From positions 434,001-498,000 of the forward strand of contig JAESUZ010003517.1 in assembly GCA_017311185.1 (NCBI GenBank): a DNA stretch of 64,000 nucleotides. Direction: 5' to 3'. The position numbers and the translations under genes were made by a program. The stretch comes from Proteles cristata cristata (lineage: Eukaryota > Chordata > Mammalia > Carnivora > Hyaenidae). The notes under the pieces are model-generated. The model saw nothing but the letters and a program-made list of their open reading frames with translations. It was not told the origin of the DNA and searched no databases. Below, piece by piece: positions 33,703 through 44,437 of the stretch; within the stretch, counting starts at the first letter, position 1, and every line of letters starts with the position of its first letter.

Positions 33703-33916
33703 GGGGCACCTGGGTGGCTCAGTCGTTTAGGTTCCGACTTCGGCTCAGGTCCTGATCTTATGGTCCGTGAGTTCCAGCCCCGCGTTGGGCTCTGTGCTGA
33801 GAGCTCGGAACCTGGAACCTGCTTCAGATTGTGTCTCCTTCTCTCTCTGCCCCTCCCCCGCTCATGCGCTGTCTCTGTCTCTCTCTCAAAAATAAACAAG
33901 CGTTAAAAAAAAATTA
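33703..33916 (+). mobile_element. CanSINE
   Basis: Head GGGGCACCTGGGTGGCTCAG, complete body, CT run and AAATAAACAAGCG tail. No clean target duplication found by eye. Confidence 0.92.
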
Positions 33917-34029
33917 AAGCTCAGCAATTTCAGTGTTTCTGAGAGATAAGGTGTGTCCATTCTACACAGGAGGCTCAGACAGCCTGGGTCACCTGCTCAA
34001 GGACACAGTGTTCTTCTCATTTCCACTTT

Positions 34030-34262
34030 GGTTGCCCTGTAATAGGAATCTGCAAACCATTACCAAGAGGCCGAGCTAGCCGCTGCCTGTTTTTATAAAG
34101 TTTTATTGGAACACAGCCATCCCTGGCTGCTTACGAATCGCTTCCGGCTACTTCTGTGCTATACAGCATCAGTCCTGATTAGTCACAGCAGAAACTACAT
34201 GACCCTCAAGGCCAAAAACAGTTACTATCTGGACTTTTACAGAGAAATATTGCACCCCCTGT
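34030..34262 (+). mobile_element. hAT-type MITE
   Basis: 'CTGCAAACC...TTTTTATAAAGTTTTATTGGAACACAGCC...CTGGACTTTTACAGAG' follows the family with the 'AAAGTTTTATTGGAACACAGCC' landmark. A reversed copy is at 54.5 kb. Confidence 0.7.
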
Positions 34263-34469
34263 TCTATGATCTATTTGCTGTCTGTTCCCTAAAGGGATTC
34301 CTTGAAAAGCTACCTCAAGTCATGACACAGCCTGTTTAAAATTGTTTGAATAAAATCCACATCTCTTCCCACAGCCCACAGGGTCAGCAGGATTTGATAC
34401 CTGCTAACCTCTCCTCCTCTCAGCCTCAGTGACGGGTCCAACACCCTGCACGTTTTTCCATTTCTTTAA

Positions 34470-34890
34470 TGTACAGGGCTCTTTCTAACCTCAGGCCCTT
34501 TGCACATGCTGTTCCCTTGTCTGGAATGATTTTCCTCCAGGTTTTAGTCTGAGTTCAAATACCATTTCCTCTGAGAGGCTTTCCCTGCTGTTATTCTGCA
34601 TCCCCGTCCCCATTCTAGCAGCAATGACGGTCTGTCGTTACTGTGCCGATGCGTTCACTTTCTAAAAGTCTCTTTATGTACAATGTCTACACCCAGCATG
34701 AGCCTCGAGCTCATGACCCTGAGATTGCATGCATGCTCCAGCAACTGAGCCAGCCAGGCACCCCTGCATGTTCACTTTTCATCTCTCCTTTGCCCTTGGC
34801 TGCAAGCCTCGGGAGGGCAGGTACTGTCACCAAGTTGATCAGTGCTTTATCTTCTGCCTGGTACATAGTAAGTAGATGCTCGGTGAATCT
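34470..34890 (+). mobile_element. L2 3' region split by a short SINE
   Basis: 'CCTCAGGCCCTTTGCACATGCTGTTCCC', 'CTGAGAGGCTTTCCCTGC', then after the SINE 'CCTCGGGAGGGCAGGTACTG' and 'TGGTACATAGTAAGTAGATGC'. Confidence 0.8.
34665..34765 (-). mobile_element. Short CanSINE-type element, reversed
   Basis: 'TCTACACCCAGCATGAGCCTCGAGCTCATGACCCTGAGATTGC' and 'CAACTGAGCCAGCCAGGCACCCC' form a shorter carnivore tRNA-SINE without the CT-rich section. Related copies are at 44.1 and 48.7 kb. Confidence 0.75.
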
Positions 34891-35294
34891 ATCTACAGTT
34901 AGATTAGTGACTACACGGTGCCATCCAAGCCTGTGGGACTCCAAGCCACATCCTCAGGCAGGCACCCTGTCCCTTCTCCTTCCCACGAGCTCTCAGAACA
35001 CAAGACTCGTGACAGTCGGCCGAGGAAGTGGACAGCCAGGCCCTGCCCTCAGAGTAATTCCCAGGGACCAAATCCTACGTCCTGAACCCCTTCCCTTCTT
35101 CCCAAATGGCTGGCCAGAGAAGAGAGACCCCCTGGAGGGGCGGTCCCCTTCCCAGGGAGAACATCGCTGCTCCACACTCAGGCCCCACCAAATGTCACCC
35201 CAAAGTTCCCGTCTGCTGGGAGGCTTTGGGACATCACTGGGTTTCCCCCAGAGAAGGTGACACTTCACAGGGCTGAGTGGTGGCCACAAAAAAG

Positions 35295-35890
35295 GTATGT
35301 CCAAGTCCTAATGCCAGGAACTTGCGAATGTGACTGTATTTGGAACAGATGTAAATGAGGATCTCAAAATGGGATCGTCCTGGCGTAGTGGGGTAGGTTC
35401 TCCATCAAACGACAACGGTCCTTTTAAGAGACAGAAAAGAAGAAGATGCCGACACAGGAGAAGGCCAGCATGGATAGAGATGGAGGCAGAGGGGGCGCCT
35501 GGGTGTCTTAGTCGGTTAAGCATCCGACTTTCCGACTTTCACTTAGGTCATGATCTCGCGGTTCGTGGGTTCGAGCCCTGTGTTGGGCTCTGTGCTGACT
35601 GCCAGCTCAGAGCCTGGAGCCTGTTTCCAGTCTGTGACTCCCTCTCTCTGACCCTCCCCTGCTCATGCTGTCTCTCTTTCCTAGAAATAAATAAAACATT
35701 TAAAAAAAAAAAAAGAGAGAGATGGAGGCAGAGACGGGGCCACATGCCCCAGAACACCGCGCACCATCGGAAGCCAAAACTGGAAAGCAAGGATCCCTTT
35801 CCAGAGCCCTCAGAGGCAGTGCGACCCCTGCCGCCACCTCGCTTTTCAGATGCCTGAGCCCCAAACTGTGAGAGAACAGGTTTCTGGAAC
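35295..35890 (+). mobile_element. MLT1-type MaLR LTR split by a SINE
   Basis: 'GTCCAAGTCCTAATGCCAGG', 'GTGACTGTATTTGGAACAG', then beyond the SINE 'CAGATGCCTGAGCCCCAAACTGTGAGAGAAC'. These are LTR landmarks of MLT1 type. Confidence 0.65.
35492..35717 (+). mobile_element. Felid CanSINE with internal 8-bp duplication
   Basis: A perfect 16-bp target duplication, AGAGATGGAGGCAGAG, lies at 35476-35491 and 35718-35733. The head contains TCCGACTT twice in tandem (35524-35540), which is absent from other copies here. Confidence 0.94.
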
Positions 35891-36994
35891 TATCAGCCAC
35901 CCAGCGAGTGGCCAGTTTGTCAGCATCGCCCCAGGAAATGAAAACACCTGCGAAGGGCAGGTCACTTCTGGTCCAGCCCTTCAAGGACATGCTTCCCAGA
36001 ACCACAGAATTCTCTGCTGGGAGGGACACCAGGGGCAATTCCCCAAAGCCAGGGACCCAACGGCTCCCCATGATGTTTTCCCTTCCACAACCAGCCGCTC
36101 TTCCTCTCTGACTAGTCGTCTTCATAGGGACCTAAGTCTCTGCTCAGGCGTGTTTCCAGAGAGAACTTCCGTGCGTGGGGAGAAGCAGCATCCTCATTTG
36201 TTTCACCCCCCTCTATTCATGTATCCAGTCCACCACACAACTGTGAAGCCCCGACTCCATGCCGGACGGCATTCAGGGCTCTGGAAATACAGTAGGGATG
36301 ACACGGACCCGAGTCCCCATCCCCCTGGGCTCGGCGTTCTCCTGTGGGACAGGCTGGGGGATACTTGCCCAAATAAATATGGAGCTGCGAAAAAATTCAC
36401 AACCTGTATGGACACGTCCCCTAAAACTGTCTGTGACCCCCAAGTGGGGAAGTGCGGACAAAGTCCCGCCCTTTCCTCACAGGGGAGAGGAGGGTGGGGA
36501 GCAGGGCGGAGGCAGAGACCAGGGTTTGAATTCTGGGTGTGCCACTTCCTGGCTTGGTCTCTCCCCCTCGACGAAAGCAGAAGGCATCCAGTTCCTGGGC
36601 CTCCTAGTGCTGTGTGGCCAAGAGCCTGGGCTCCCGTGAGAGGGGGGCCTCGCCCCGGGGCAGGGCGGTGCGCGGTGGGGCTGGCCCTTCCCAGGTGCTG
36701 AGCCCCCTGGCCCGGAGCCAGCTGGGAGGGCAGGGGAGAGCGGGGCTCTGGGGGAGAGAAGGTACAGCTCGCTAGAGCCCAGAGCCTGTGCCAACCCCGT
36801 CCCCCCACGGGCGACAGGAAGGGGTGTCGTGTGACTTGTGGGATCTGTGGGCAAACAAACCGTGAAGCTGGATGCTCGCCCAGGGAGGACAGGAAGCCGG
36901 CTTCGGCATCCTCTGGTTGTAATCAACACCACGCATCCAGTAGCTCCAACTTGGCCAGCCCAGGCCTCCCGGATTAGATGCTCTCTGAGCATGC
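35891..36994. other. Unassigned GC-rich sequence
   Basis: Frames of 283, 201 and 187 codons overlap on both strands. None resembles a protein family, and the longest begins inside the old LTR. No gene called. Confidence 0.5.
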
Positions 36995-37280
36995 CAGTCA
37001 TCGGTTTCACAGACGAGATGGAGGCACGGCTAAGTGGCAAGGGCGGGATTTGAACCCAGGGCTGATCCTAGCCACCTCACCCTACTGTCTTTAGCTCTGT
37101 TTGTGAATCCGTAAGGTGTTTTTGACTGCAAGGGACAAACGAGGAATTGAAACCTAAGCCCACTTCTATCCCCAAAAAAGGATTTATTGTAGAGTTTAGG
37201 GCTTTCAGGCACAGCTGGGTCTGGGTGCTCACACAGTGTTCCCACAGCTCTGTCTCAGCCTTTGGCTTTGTTTTCCTCGG
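36995..37280. mobile_element. MIR (reversed) then old repeat
   Basis: 36995-37085 is reversed MIR ('TTCACAGACGAGATGGAGGC...GGGATTTGAACCCAGGGC'). 37105-37280 ('TTTTTGACTGCAAGGGACAAACG...') resembles the unnamed repeat at 4860-5190. Confidence 0.5.
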
Positions 37281-37414
37281 GATCAGCTTTATTTTATGGT
37301 AAGAGAGGCACAAAGACGGGACCTCTGAGACTAGGTTTCCACTCTGCTTTACAAACTCACAGGAAACCAGACCTCCTGCCCTAATAGTTGTAGCAAGTCC
37401 TGGGTATCATTTTC

Positions 37415-37631
37415 TTTTTTCTTTTCTTTTTCATGTTTATTTTTGAGAGACAGAGACAGAGCATGAGTGAGGGAGGAGCAGAGGGAGAGAGGGAGACACA
37501 GAATCCGAAGCAGGCTCCAGGCTCCGAGCTGTCAGCACAGAGCCGGACGCGGGGCTTGAACCCAAGAACTGTGAGATCATGACCTGAGCTGAAGCCGGAC
37601 GCTTGGCCGACTGAGCCACCCAGGCGCCCCC
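37415..37631 (-). mobile_element. CanSINE, reversed
   Basis: 'TTCATGTTTATTTTTGAGAGACAG', GA run and 'GACTGAGCCACCCAGGCGCCCC'. The duplication GTATCATTTTC flanks it (37404-37414 and 37634-37644). Confidence 0.92.
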
Positions 37632-38634
37632 GAGTATCATTTTCATTGGGCCAGGTCGGATCCCTTGACCAGTCATTCAGTCAAGGGGATGCAGCATTCC
37701 CACTGGCCAGAAATGAAGCAGGTGTCCCCCCTTGAAGCAACCTCTCTCCCGACAGTCACAGAGAATGGAAACGGGAGGAGGTGATTCATCAAAGGGAAAT
37801 CAGGAATCATTTGCCAGCACAAGGGACTCTCGGCAAACAGAACCAACCGGCATCCGCTACAGCTTGTTTCTCCCTTCGGTCTTCAGCAAAGTTGCTTTGG
37901 AAAATCTCCAACTCGTCCTCATGGAAAGAAGAGGCCAAGCCTCCCCTCCCACCCCACCCCCACCCCCACCCCCGCTACCGCCAGCAAGGCAAGATGGCCT
38001 TGGGGTGAGTTGTCTTTGTGTGGTAGACTGGACTGTAGACGAAGTGGTTGTACCTCTCCTTGAATCGCCGGTGCCCTTGGCCATGGGACGGCCTTTGGCC
38101 AACAGGGTGTGAGCGTGTGGGGACAGAAGTGTTAGATGTGTTTGCTTTACTGAGTTCGGTCTCCTGCACCTCTGCCTCTGGCCGTAAACACATCCTCAGA
38201 GTGAAGAAGCCCCTGGAACATACCTAGCCTAAACCAGATCTACCCCAGGTGACCCATGAACCCAAAAAGAAGACTCATAAAATGGTGGTTTTGGTTAAGT
38301 TCCTAAGATTTGGGGCAAGTTGCTTGTTATATGGCATTTTCACAGTAAAATCGGACTAGCGCACTTGGAAAGTTTAGGAGGTTTTATGTTGAGGGAGACC
38401 ACTATTCTCTGAAGTAAAGTCTTTCAGGAAGGCAGTGCTCTGGGCTGTGGTCAGTGTGTATTCTGCCACCATCCCCTGGGGACCCAGAAAGGCACAGCCG
38501 CCATAGTTTAACACAGCAGTCATATTTCCACTCTTACCCCAGGAAGGCTCCACAGACCAAAAAGAGTTTCGGCATCTTTTCTGGAGTCCTGCAATTTGCC
38601 TTACTCTCCATCTGGGGTCTTTTGGGATCTTTAT
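37632..38634. other. Unassigned sequence with a C-run cluster
   Basis: 37941-37974 has repeated CCCCAC and CCCCCA runs, a quadruplex-like pattern on the minus strand. No gene or nameable element elsewhere. Confidence 0.5.
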
Positions 38635-38739
38635 CAGCTGTGTTACCTTGGGCAAATCACTTGCCCTCTCTGAGCCTTAGTTTCCTCACCTGCAAAAGGG
38701 AATAATACTAATCCTTGGCTTGAGGGAATTAATTGAGAG
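38635..38739 (+). mobile_element. MIR
   Basis: 'GTGTTACCTTGGGCAAATCACTTGCCC', then 'GAGCCTTAGTTTCCTCACCTGC' is the MIR core. Confidence 0.88.
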
Positions 38740-38830
38740 AATATATATATATAATATATACTGATATATTGATCAATATTGATTAATTGACATATACTGA
38801 TTAATACATATAATATATATTTTATGTATA
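38740..38830. repeat. AT-rich tract with (TA)n and inverted repeats
   Basis: ATATATATATATAATATATA is followed by GATATATTGATCAATATTGA and similar near-palindromes. Confidence 0.9.
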
Positions 38831-38882
38831 AAACAGGTATAGTGCCTGGTGCAGGGAAATTTTAGCTTTATATTTACTTGTT

Positions 38883-39099
38883 TAATTCTTTTTTTGTTTG
38901 TTTATTTTTTATTTTGAGAGAGAGCAAGCATGAGCAGGGGAGGGGCAGAGAGAGAGAGAGAGAGAGAAACCCAAGCAGACTCTGTGCTGTCAGAAGGAGG
39001 CTGACTCAGGGCTCCGTCTCACGAACCGTAAGACATGACCCGAGCCAGTTAAGTGTTCAAGAGTCGAACACTTAACTGACTGAGGCACCCAAGTGCCCG
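38883..39099 (-). mobile_element. CanSINE, reversed
   Basis: It is flanked by a perfect 14-bp duplication, TATATTTACTTGTT, at 38869-38882 and 39100-39113. The body is more diverged than other copies with intact duplications ('GACTGAGGCACCCAAGTGCCC'). Confidence 0.92.
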
Positions 39100-39534
39100 T
39101 ATATTTACTTGTTCTTGAATTACTAGGGAGTCCAGATGTATTTGAAGTGCAGTCTGTTCCTCTGAGCCTTGGGAACATCAGGCAGTGTCCGAATCCCACC
39201 TCAACGGAGCTCTGGGGGCCCTGAACCTGGGGCGGCGGAGGCATCAGGAAACTGACAAGGCAGGGTTTTCTCCTGTTTTGTTTGGGTCTGTTTTGTTTCA
39301 GTTACTTGAAATCACCTAGCCAGTTTATTTATTTTGGGTGTTCATCTCACAAATAAAAATAAAACAGAGACATGTGCACAGCGACAGCATTTGCTACCAC
39401 TTGAGCTTATGAGAAAGAACCATGGCTGGAAGAAAAGCCACAATTCCACTAATCGGGAAGACACGGAACGCCCACCCTCCATTTCCACTGGGAATTTACT
39501 GGGCGCTGGGACCTAAATGCCAGCTGGCTGACCC

Positions 39535-39660
39535 ATCCCTGGTCCAGCCTTCTTTGGGCTCTGCCTCTCTTAGACTCCTGTCCCCAGCCCTTCCCGACTG
39601 CATGGCCGTGGGCCTCAGTTTGCCCATCTGTAAAACAGGAGCATACTGTTGGCTACGTGG
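39535..39660 (+). mobile_element. MIR fragment
   Basis: 'CATGGCCGTGGGCCTCAGTTTGCCCATCTG' and 'TAAAACAGGAGCATACTG' are the MIR core. Confidence 0.6.
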
Positions 39661-40129
39661 TTTCCAGCTGGAGGCGAGGACACCACTGGTGAACGCACAG
39701 GCAAGCGCTCCCGGGTCAAACCAAGGCTGGAGCAGCTGTTCCCCACGAGAGAGGTGGGACCGGGCATGCCCAAGTCCTCGGGGCAACGCTCCTCACCTGG
39801 CTCATCCCCGAGGCACCGTCCAGCTCAGCCAGCATTCCGCAATTCTTGGATCTCAACACCTGCGCCCCAGAAAAGTCTTCCCAAATGTGTTCATCAAGAC
39901 CCTTGGGATCCAAGTGACAAGAACTCAGCTCAAACCAAGGGAAGCAAAAAGGGGACCATACGGGCACAGTCCCGAGAAACCCACGTCAGTTTGTTCCGAC
40001 TTGGCAGGCCCTTGCGTAAAGCCTCCTTGAATGAATTTTGCAGCCTGGGCGGGCGGGGATGCGAATGCTTTCTGATCGCCTCTAAGTCTGTGGCTGACCT
40101 GGGCCCTGACGCTTACCCCCTTATCCTGA
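39661..40129. other. Unassigned intergenic sequence
   Basis: 39885-39990 ('CAAGTGACAAGAACTCAGCTCAAACCAAGGG') may be another copy of the unnamed repeat at 4.9 kb. Open frames of 177-202 codons are unsupported. Confidence 0.4.
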
Positions 40130-40490
40130 ACCTTCCTCTCCCTGCTCTGGGCCCTTGCACATGCTTGGCCCTCCACCTGTGACACTTTTCTCCAAGCTTT
40201 CCCGCACCCAGCTCGTGCTCCCGTTCAGGCTTCACCTCGTGGGTCCCCTCTTCAGAGAGGCCTATCCTGTCCACTCCCACTTAGGTGGCCCACATTGCTC
40301 CCCGTCGCCTCCCCTGGCCTTGTTTCCTTATCAGTCTGCAGTGGCCTCACCTGCGGGCGCCCTGGGCTGCTGTCCATTAGAACGGCCACTGCACGCGCCA
40401 CTGTGAATCGCCTGCCGGGGTCTCCCCGCCACCCGGCATGCCGCTCGCTGTGCACAAGTGCTCCATAAATACTTGCGGAATGGATGAAGA
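40130..40490 (+). mobile_element. L2 3' region
   Basis: 'CTGGGCCCTTGCACATGCTTGGCCC', 'CTTCAGAGAGGCCTATCCTGTCC' and 'GTGCTCCATAAATACTTGCGGAATGGATG' follow L2 order. Confidence 0.8.
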
Positions 40491-41079
40491 AACAGTTGGC
40501 GGCAACTCTTCACGCTTTATCAAGTCCAGATTCTTCGGCCTCAAAGTCAACATGTCTTTACACACCAGAGGCTCTTGCTTTCCTCAGCTGGGAGCCACAC
40601 ACCCCTGGCCAGGCCTGCAAGGTAGTGCACCTCGGCACCTCCCAGCCCCCTCCCACCAACCCATCTTCCCGCACCCCCACCCGCCCTGCCAAGTCTCCCC
40701 TTAATCTCCCCAAGCCAACCACTTCGCCCCTCCCTACATTCCCCGCTGCAGCCAAGCTGCCGGTCGCCGCCATCCCCGCCAACCTCACCTCTGCAGTGCT
40801 GCTCTGATTGATTGTGTCTCCCTCGGCTGAGAAGCTACCATAGCACCATGCGGAGGAAGCTCACTGCCCGCCTATAGGCCCCCCGCTCTGCATGGCTCGC
40901 CCCCCGGGGCCCATCGCGTGCCCTCCTGCCCGGCTCTGCTCCAGCCCCACGTTCACCAGACTCCTGCCCTCGGCGTCACAGAGCACTTCCCACTTCCCAT
41001 GGTTGTTCACACCTGCTGCTTTGGCTCCTGGACCAAGTCTGCCTCCTCTGCCTCACTTTACACTCCAGGGGTGTAGACA
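40491..41079. other. Unassigned C-rich sequence
   Basis: C-rich, no gene or nameable repeat. Confidence 0.45.
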
Positions 41080-41260
41080 CTGCCTGGTTTTGTGTGCATA
41101 GCCCAGCCCTGCTCCTGGCATTGAGTGGTGCTTGGTAAATATTGGTAAATAAGTGGATGAGTAAGCGCGGCTGAATACCTTCTGTATGCTAAATGTTAAG
41201 CTAAAAATGCAAATACGTTATCTAATTTTCCCAGCAATCTTGCAGACAAGGTCTGGTTAT
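41080..41260. mobile_element. L2 3' end and reversed MIR
   Basis: 'CTCCTGGCATTGAGTGGTGCTTGGTAAATATTGG' is L2-like. 41160-41260 ('CTTCTGTATGCTAAATGTTAAGC...TTATCTAATTTTCCCAGC') is MIR-like. Confidence 0.5.
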
Positions 41261-41430
41261 GTTTGTTGACTGAATACGTGAGTGAGTGGACTAATAAATG
41301 AACTAAGGGGAGCAGAGCCGCATTCCCAAAGCATACAGAGGCCAGGAGGAAATATAATTTGTAAAAGGCACCCAACGGAAGGCCCTAGTGAGTAAAAGAG
41401 ACCGTGGCAAAATGAAGCCCCATGGCATCT

Positions 41431-41820
41431 ACTATAGGTTGAATTGTATTCCTCAACATTCGTAGGTTGAAGTGCTAACTCCCGTGGCCCAGAATGTGAT
41501 CCTATTAGGCGATACAGCCTTTGCAGATTAAGATGAGATTGTTAGGGGGGACCCTAATCTAATATGTCCAGTGTCCTTATAAAAAGAGGAAACTGAGACA
41601 GAGACAAACACAGAGGGGAGGCCATGTGAAAGCACACAGGGAGAAAATGGCCAAGGAGAGGGGTCCTGGGACAGAGCCTTCCCCCACAGCGCTCAGAAGG
41701 ACCCTTGCCAACACCTTGATCTTGGATGTCCAGCCCCCAAACAGTGAAACCATGAATTCCTGCTGTGTAAGCCCCCGCTGTCTGGTACTTGTTTGCGGCA
41801 ACCATAGCCGACGAACGCAG
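41431..41820 (+). mobile_element. MLT1-type MaLR LTR, near full length
   Basis: 'CTATAGGTTGAATTGTATTCCTC', 'GTCCTTATAAAAAGAGGAAACTGAGACAG', 'CACCTTGATCTTGGATGTCCAGCCCCC' and 'GTCTGGTACTTGTTTGCGGCAACC' are in full LTR order. No retroviral coding part adjoins it. Confidence 0.82.
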
Positions 41821-43319
41821 CCTCTGAAGGCGTTCACGTTCAAACACATTTTTCAACCCTGGTGGGGGCCAAATGAGATTTGTCCGGAGGCCACGTTCTG
41901 CCCGAGAGGGTACAGGTGGCATTTCCAGCTGCCTCCTTGGGTCCAGCCACACTCTGTCCCCTCCTCCCCCCTCCCCCGGGAATCAGCTCTGTGAGAAGCT
42001 GAGGTCAAGCAGATCAGATGGGAATTCAATTATGGTTTGGAGACAAGTCCTCGAGGTCACGGATTAAATGAGGGCAAGTACCGGAGCCCCAGGTTCAAGA
42101 AGCTGTGCAACGTCTCCAAGCAGAACCCAGCGAGGTCCAGCCTGTTTGTCAAGTACAGCAGAAAACCCGAGTTAAAAAGAAGAGGCAGATGGGCTTAGTT
42201 CAGACGTGTGTGGACTGAGAGCCCCAGCTATGGTAATCAATGCTCTGTAAACCACATTGGAACTTCTGTTTACGCGTATCTGTTATTTGTAAAAAAAAAA
42301 AAAAAAAAATCTATTTTTTTCCCCTCCATTTAATTCAGAAATCTCATGTTACACAGAAAGGTTAATTACGAACCGACTTCTAAGAACCCTTTGTTGGAAG
42401 CTTCTGTTTCATTTTCTCCAAGATGAGTCCTTGAACTCCATATTTGGGAATGCAGACTCGGGCTGGCTTAGCGAAATCATTTCCTCATTCTAGCGGGCCC
42501 CAGATGCAGCAACTCTCTCCGATGGCCTGACAGAGCTGGGATTAACCAGAAACCACTTCAAACCACCCCAAACCATCTAAAATGTGGTTTCGTTGCTTTT
42601 TCCATTTGGACTGAAGACCACCATCTTTTCAACATGTTGTCCCCGTTGCAAAAGCAAGAGGGTCTCAAGTTCTGGGACCACAATGAGAGACATACAATAT
42701 CCCAGTGGCTACACCAATTAGGTCAGTTCGCTCCCAGCTCTGGGGAAGGTAAACGGTCTATTACTTGGCGGGTAATGCACACCACATGGCACGCCTCCGC
42801 CTCGAGGAAGCCTGAGAGGCCCTGTTTCTCTCGCTTGGTAACTACAGTGGCATGGTACAGAGTGGGGCCCCAGCACCCAGGCTCAGCCCGGTCCCCACCG
42901 TTAGCTGCACCAAGAGCTTGCCACGGTCCCACTGCAGGCTTTCCAGAAAGTGTCTGTTCTCTCCAGCCATGCTTGGAAGCTTTCTAACCGTAGATGGGGG
43001 CAAGACCAGTTTTCATCTGCCCGAACACATGTTGCTTCCTCTCGTATCTTCAACTCCATGTGACTCCCTGGGGTCCCAACAGGTGATCATCCTGGGCAGC
43101 ATGGCTGGGCCACTAGGAGGATCGCATCCCTCTGGGTCAGGGAGGGGCACGTGAGCCCCATTCCCTAGGACTTATAGCTAGTGTGTAAAGACAGTCTTCC
43201 TCTTTAAAAGAAACAAAATTGTATTCTGCCCTGTAGGAATGGACACCTAAGCTTCTAGGTGAATCAACATTCTTGGCTGATGGAGTGTTCCCGGCTGCAG
43301 CTGAAGCACAAAATAAATC
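41821..43319. other. Unique segment with homeodomain- and RUNX-like motifs
   Basis: 41995-42620 has GGAATTCAATTATGG, GGTAATCAATGCTC, AAACCACATTGG, GGTTAATTACG and, at 42544-42599, four AACCA words and one TGTGGTTT. A poly-A run sits at 42289-42309. No repeat body was seen. Role is inference. Confidence 0.4.
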
Positions 43320-43572
43320 CCAATGATAATAATCATAATAATTAAATACTTAGATATTACTGCCTCTGGCAAGCACTATTCTAAACACGTGTATCACCTC
43401 CCTGAATCCTCACAACTTTCCTCGAGGTCAGTACTCTTATCACAACCCCATTCTACAGAGACTAGGAAAATGAGGCACAGGAAAGTTAATTAACTTGCCC
43501 AAGGTCACAAAACAAGTGAGATGTGAATCCAGGTAATCTAGCTCCAAAGACTTCACTCTTAATGCTGCCATA
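43320..43572 (-). mobile_element. MIR, near full length, reversed
   Basis: 'GCCTCTGGCAAGCACTATTCTAAAC', 'CCTGAATCCTCACAAC', 'CCCCATTCTACAGAGAC' and 'TTAACTTGCCCAAGGTCACAAAAC' are in reversed MIR order. Confidence 0.9.
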
Positions 43573-43849
43573 GAGGGAACAACGGGAAAGACAGAGAGAT
43601 GTCATCGGTTGAGCACCTGGATCTAGCCATGCCTGAAGCCATCCCTGGATTTCTTAGCATTACAAAGCAATTCATTCCCTTTGTTTGGTTACCTCCTGTG
43701 TTTTGTTGTCTGTCTTTTGCAACCAAAGGAGTCCTACTTCATGTATGCCTCCAGTATATTCTCCCTGGGTAGAAGACAGGCAAGAAGCATCCCAATATTG
43801 CTAGAGTCTATTTAACAGGGCTTTAACTACAAACATAAAATCCCTTCTT
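43573..43849. other. Unassigned sequence
   Basis: No gene or nameable repeat. Confidence 0.5.
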
Positions 43850-43990
43850 CTGGTTCTATTATTAATCTTAGTTCACCGAGTAGGAAACCGAGGCTGGAAA
43901 AGGTCAAGTCACTCCTCCAAAACTGCATAGCTGGTAAGTAACAGGTATGCCTGAGTCCCCTCAGGTCTGCCTGACCCTACGTCCATGACC
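43850..43990 (-). mobile_element. MIR, reversed
   Basis: 'CCGAGTAGGAAACCGAGGCTGG...AACTGCATAGCTGGTAAGTAACAGG' is the reversed MIR core. Confidence 0.75.
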
Positions 43991-44117
43991 CCAACTACCT
44001 CTATCCCAATCCATAATATCACAATGCTGATTTGTAATGCCTAGTTCAACTACTTCCAACATCAACATAAAAGTTCATAGTAGAAATGCAGATGCCAAGA
44101 CAGTTAAAAGTGGGTGT

Positions 44118-44205
44118 TGTTAATTTTTTAAGAAATCTCTACCTCCCATGTGGGGCTTGAACTCACAACCCTGAGATCAAGAATCACATGCTCTATCAAT
44201 AGTAG
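44118..44205 (-). mobile_element. Short CanSINE-type element, reversed, truncated
   Basis: 'AATCTCTACCTCCCATGTGGGGCTTGAACTCACAACCCTGAGATC' and 'CACATGCTCTATC'. It lacks the 'GCCAGCCAGGCGCC' head. Confidence 0.7.
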
Positions 44206-44228
44206 CCAGAGGCCACTAAATTTGGTGC

Positions 44229-44437
44229 CCTTTTTTTTTTTTTTTTTTTTTTGAGAGAGAGAGGGAGAGTAAGAGAGTGTGCGAGTGTGGGAAAGGGGAG
44301 AGGGAGAGAGAGAATCCCAAGCAGGCTTCATGCTCAGCACAGAACTCGACATGGGGCTCGATCTCACAACCGTAAGATCGTGACCTAAGCTGGAATCAAG
44401 AGTTAGATGCTTAGCTGACTGAGCCATCCAGATGCCT
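44229..44437 (-). mobile_element. CanSINE, reversed
   Basis: A long poly-T, GA run and 'GACTGAGCCATCCAGATGCCT'. A perfect 13-bp duplication, CTAAATTTGGTGC, lies at 44216-44228 and 44438-44450. Confidence 0.92.

Noticed and set aside
35850..36701. 283-codon frame, the longest in the window
   Set aside because: It starts in an old LTR, overlaps long frames on the other strand, and shows no protein family. GC-rich DNA gives such frames by chance.
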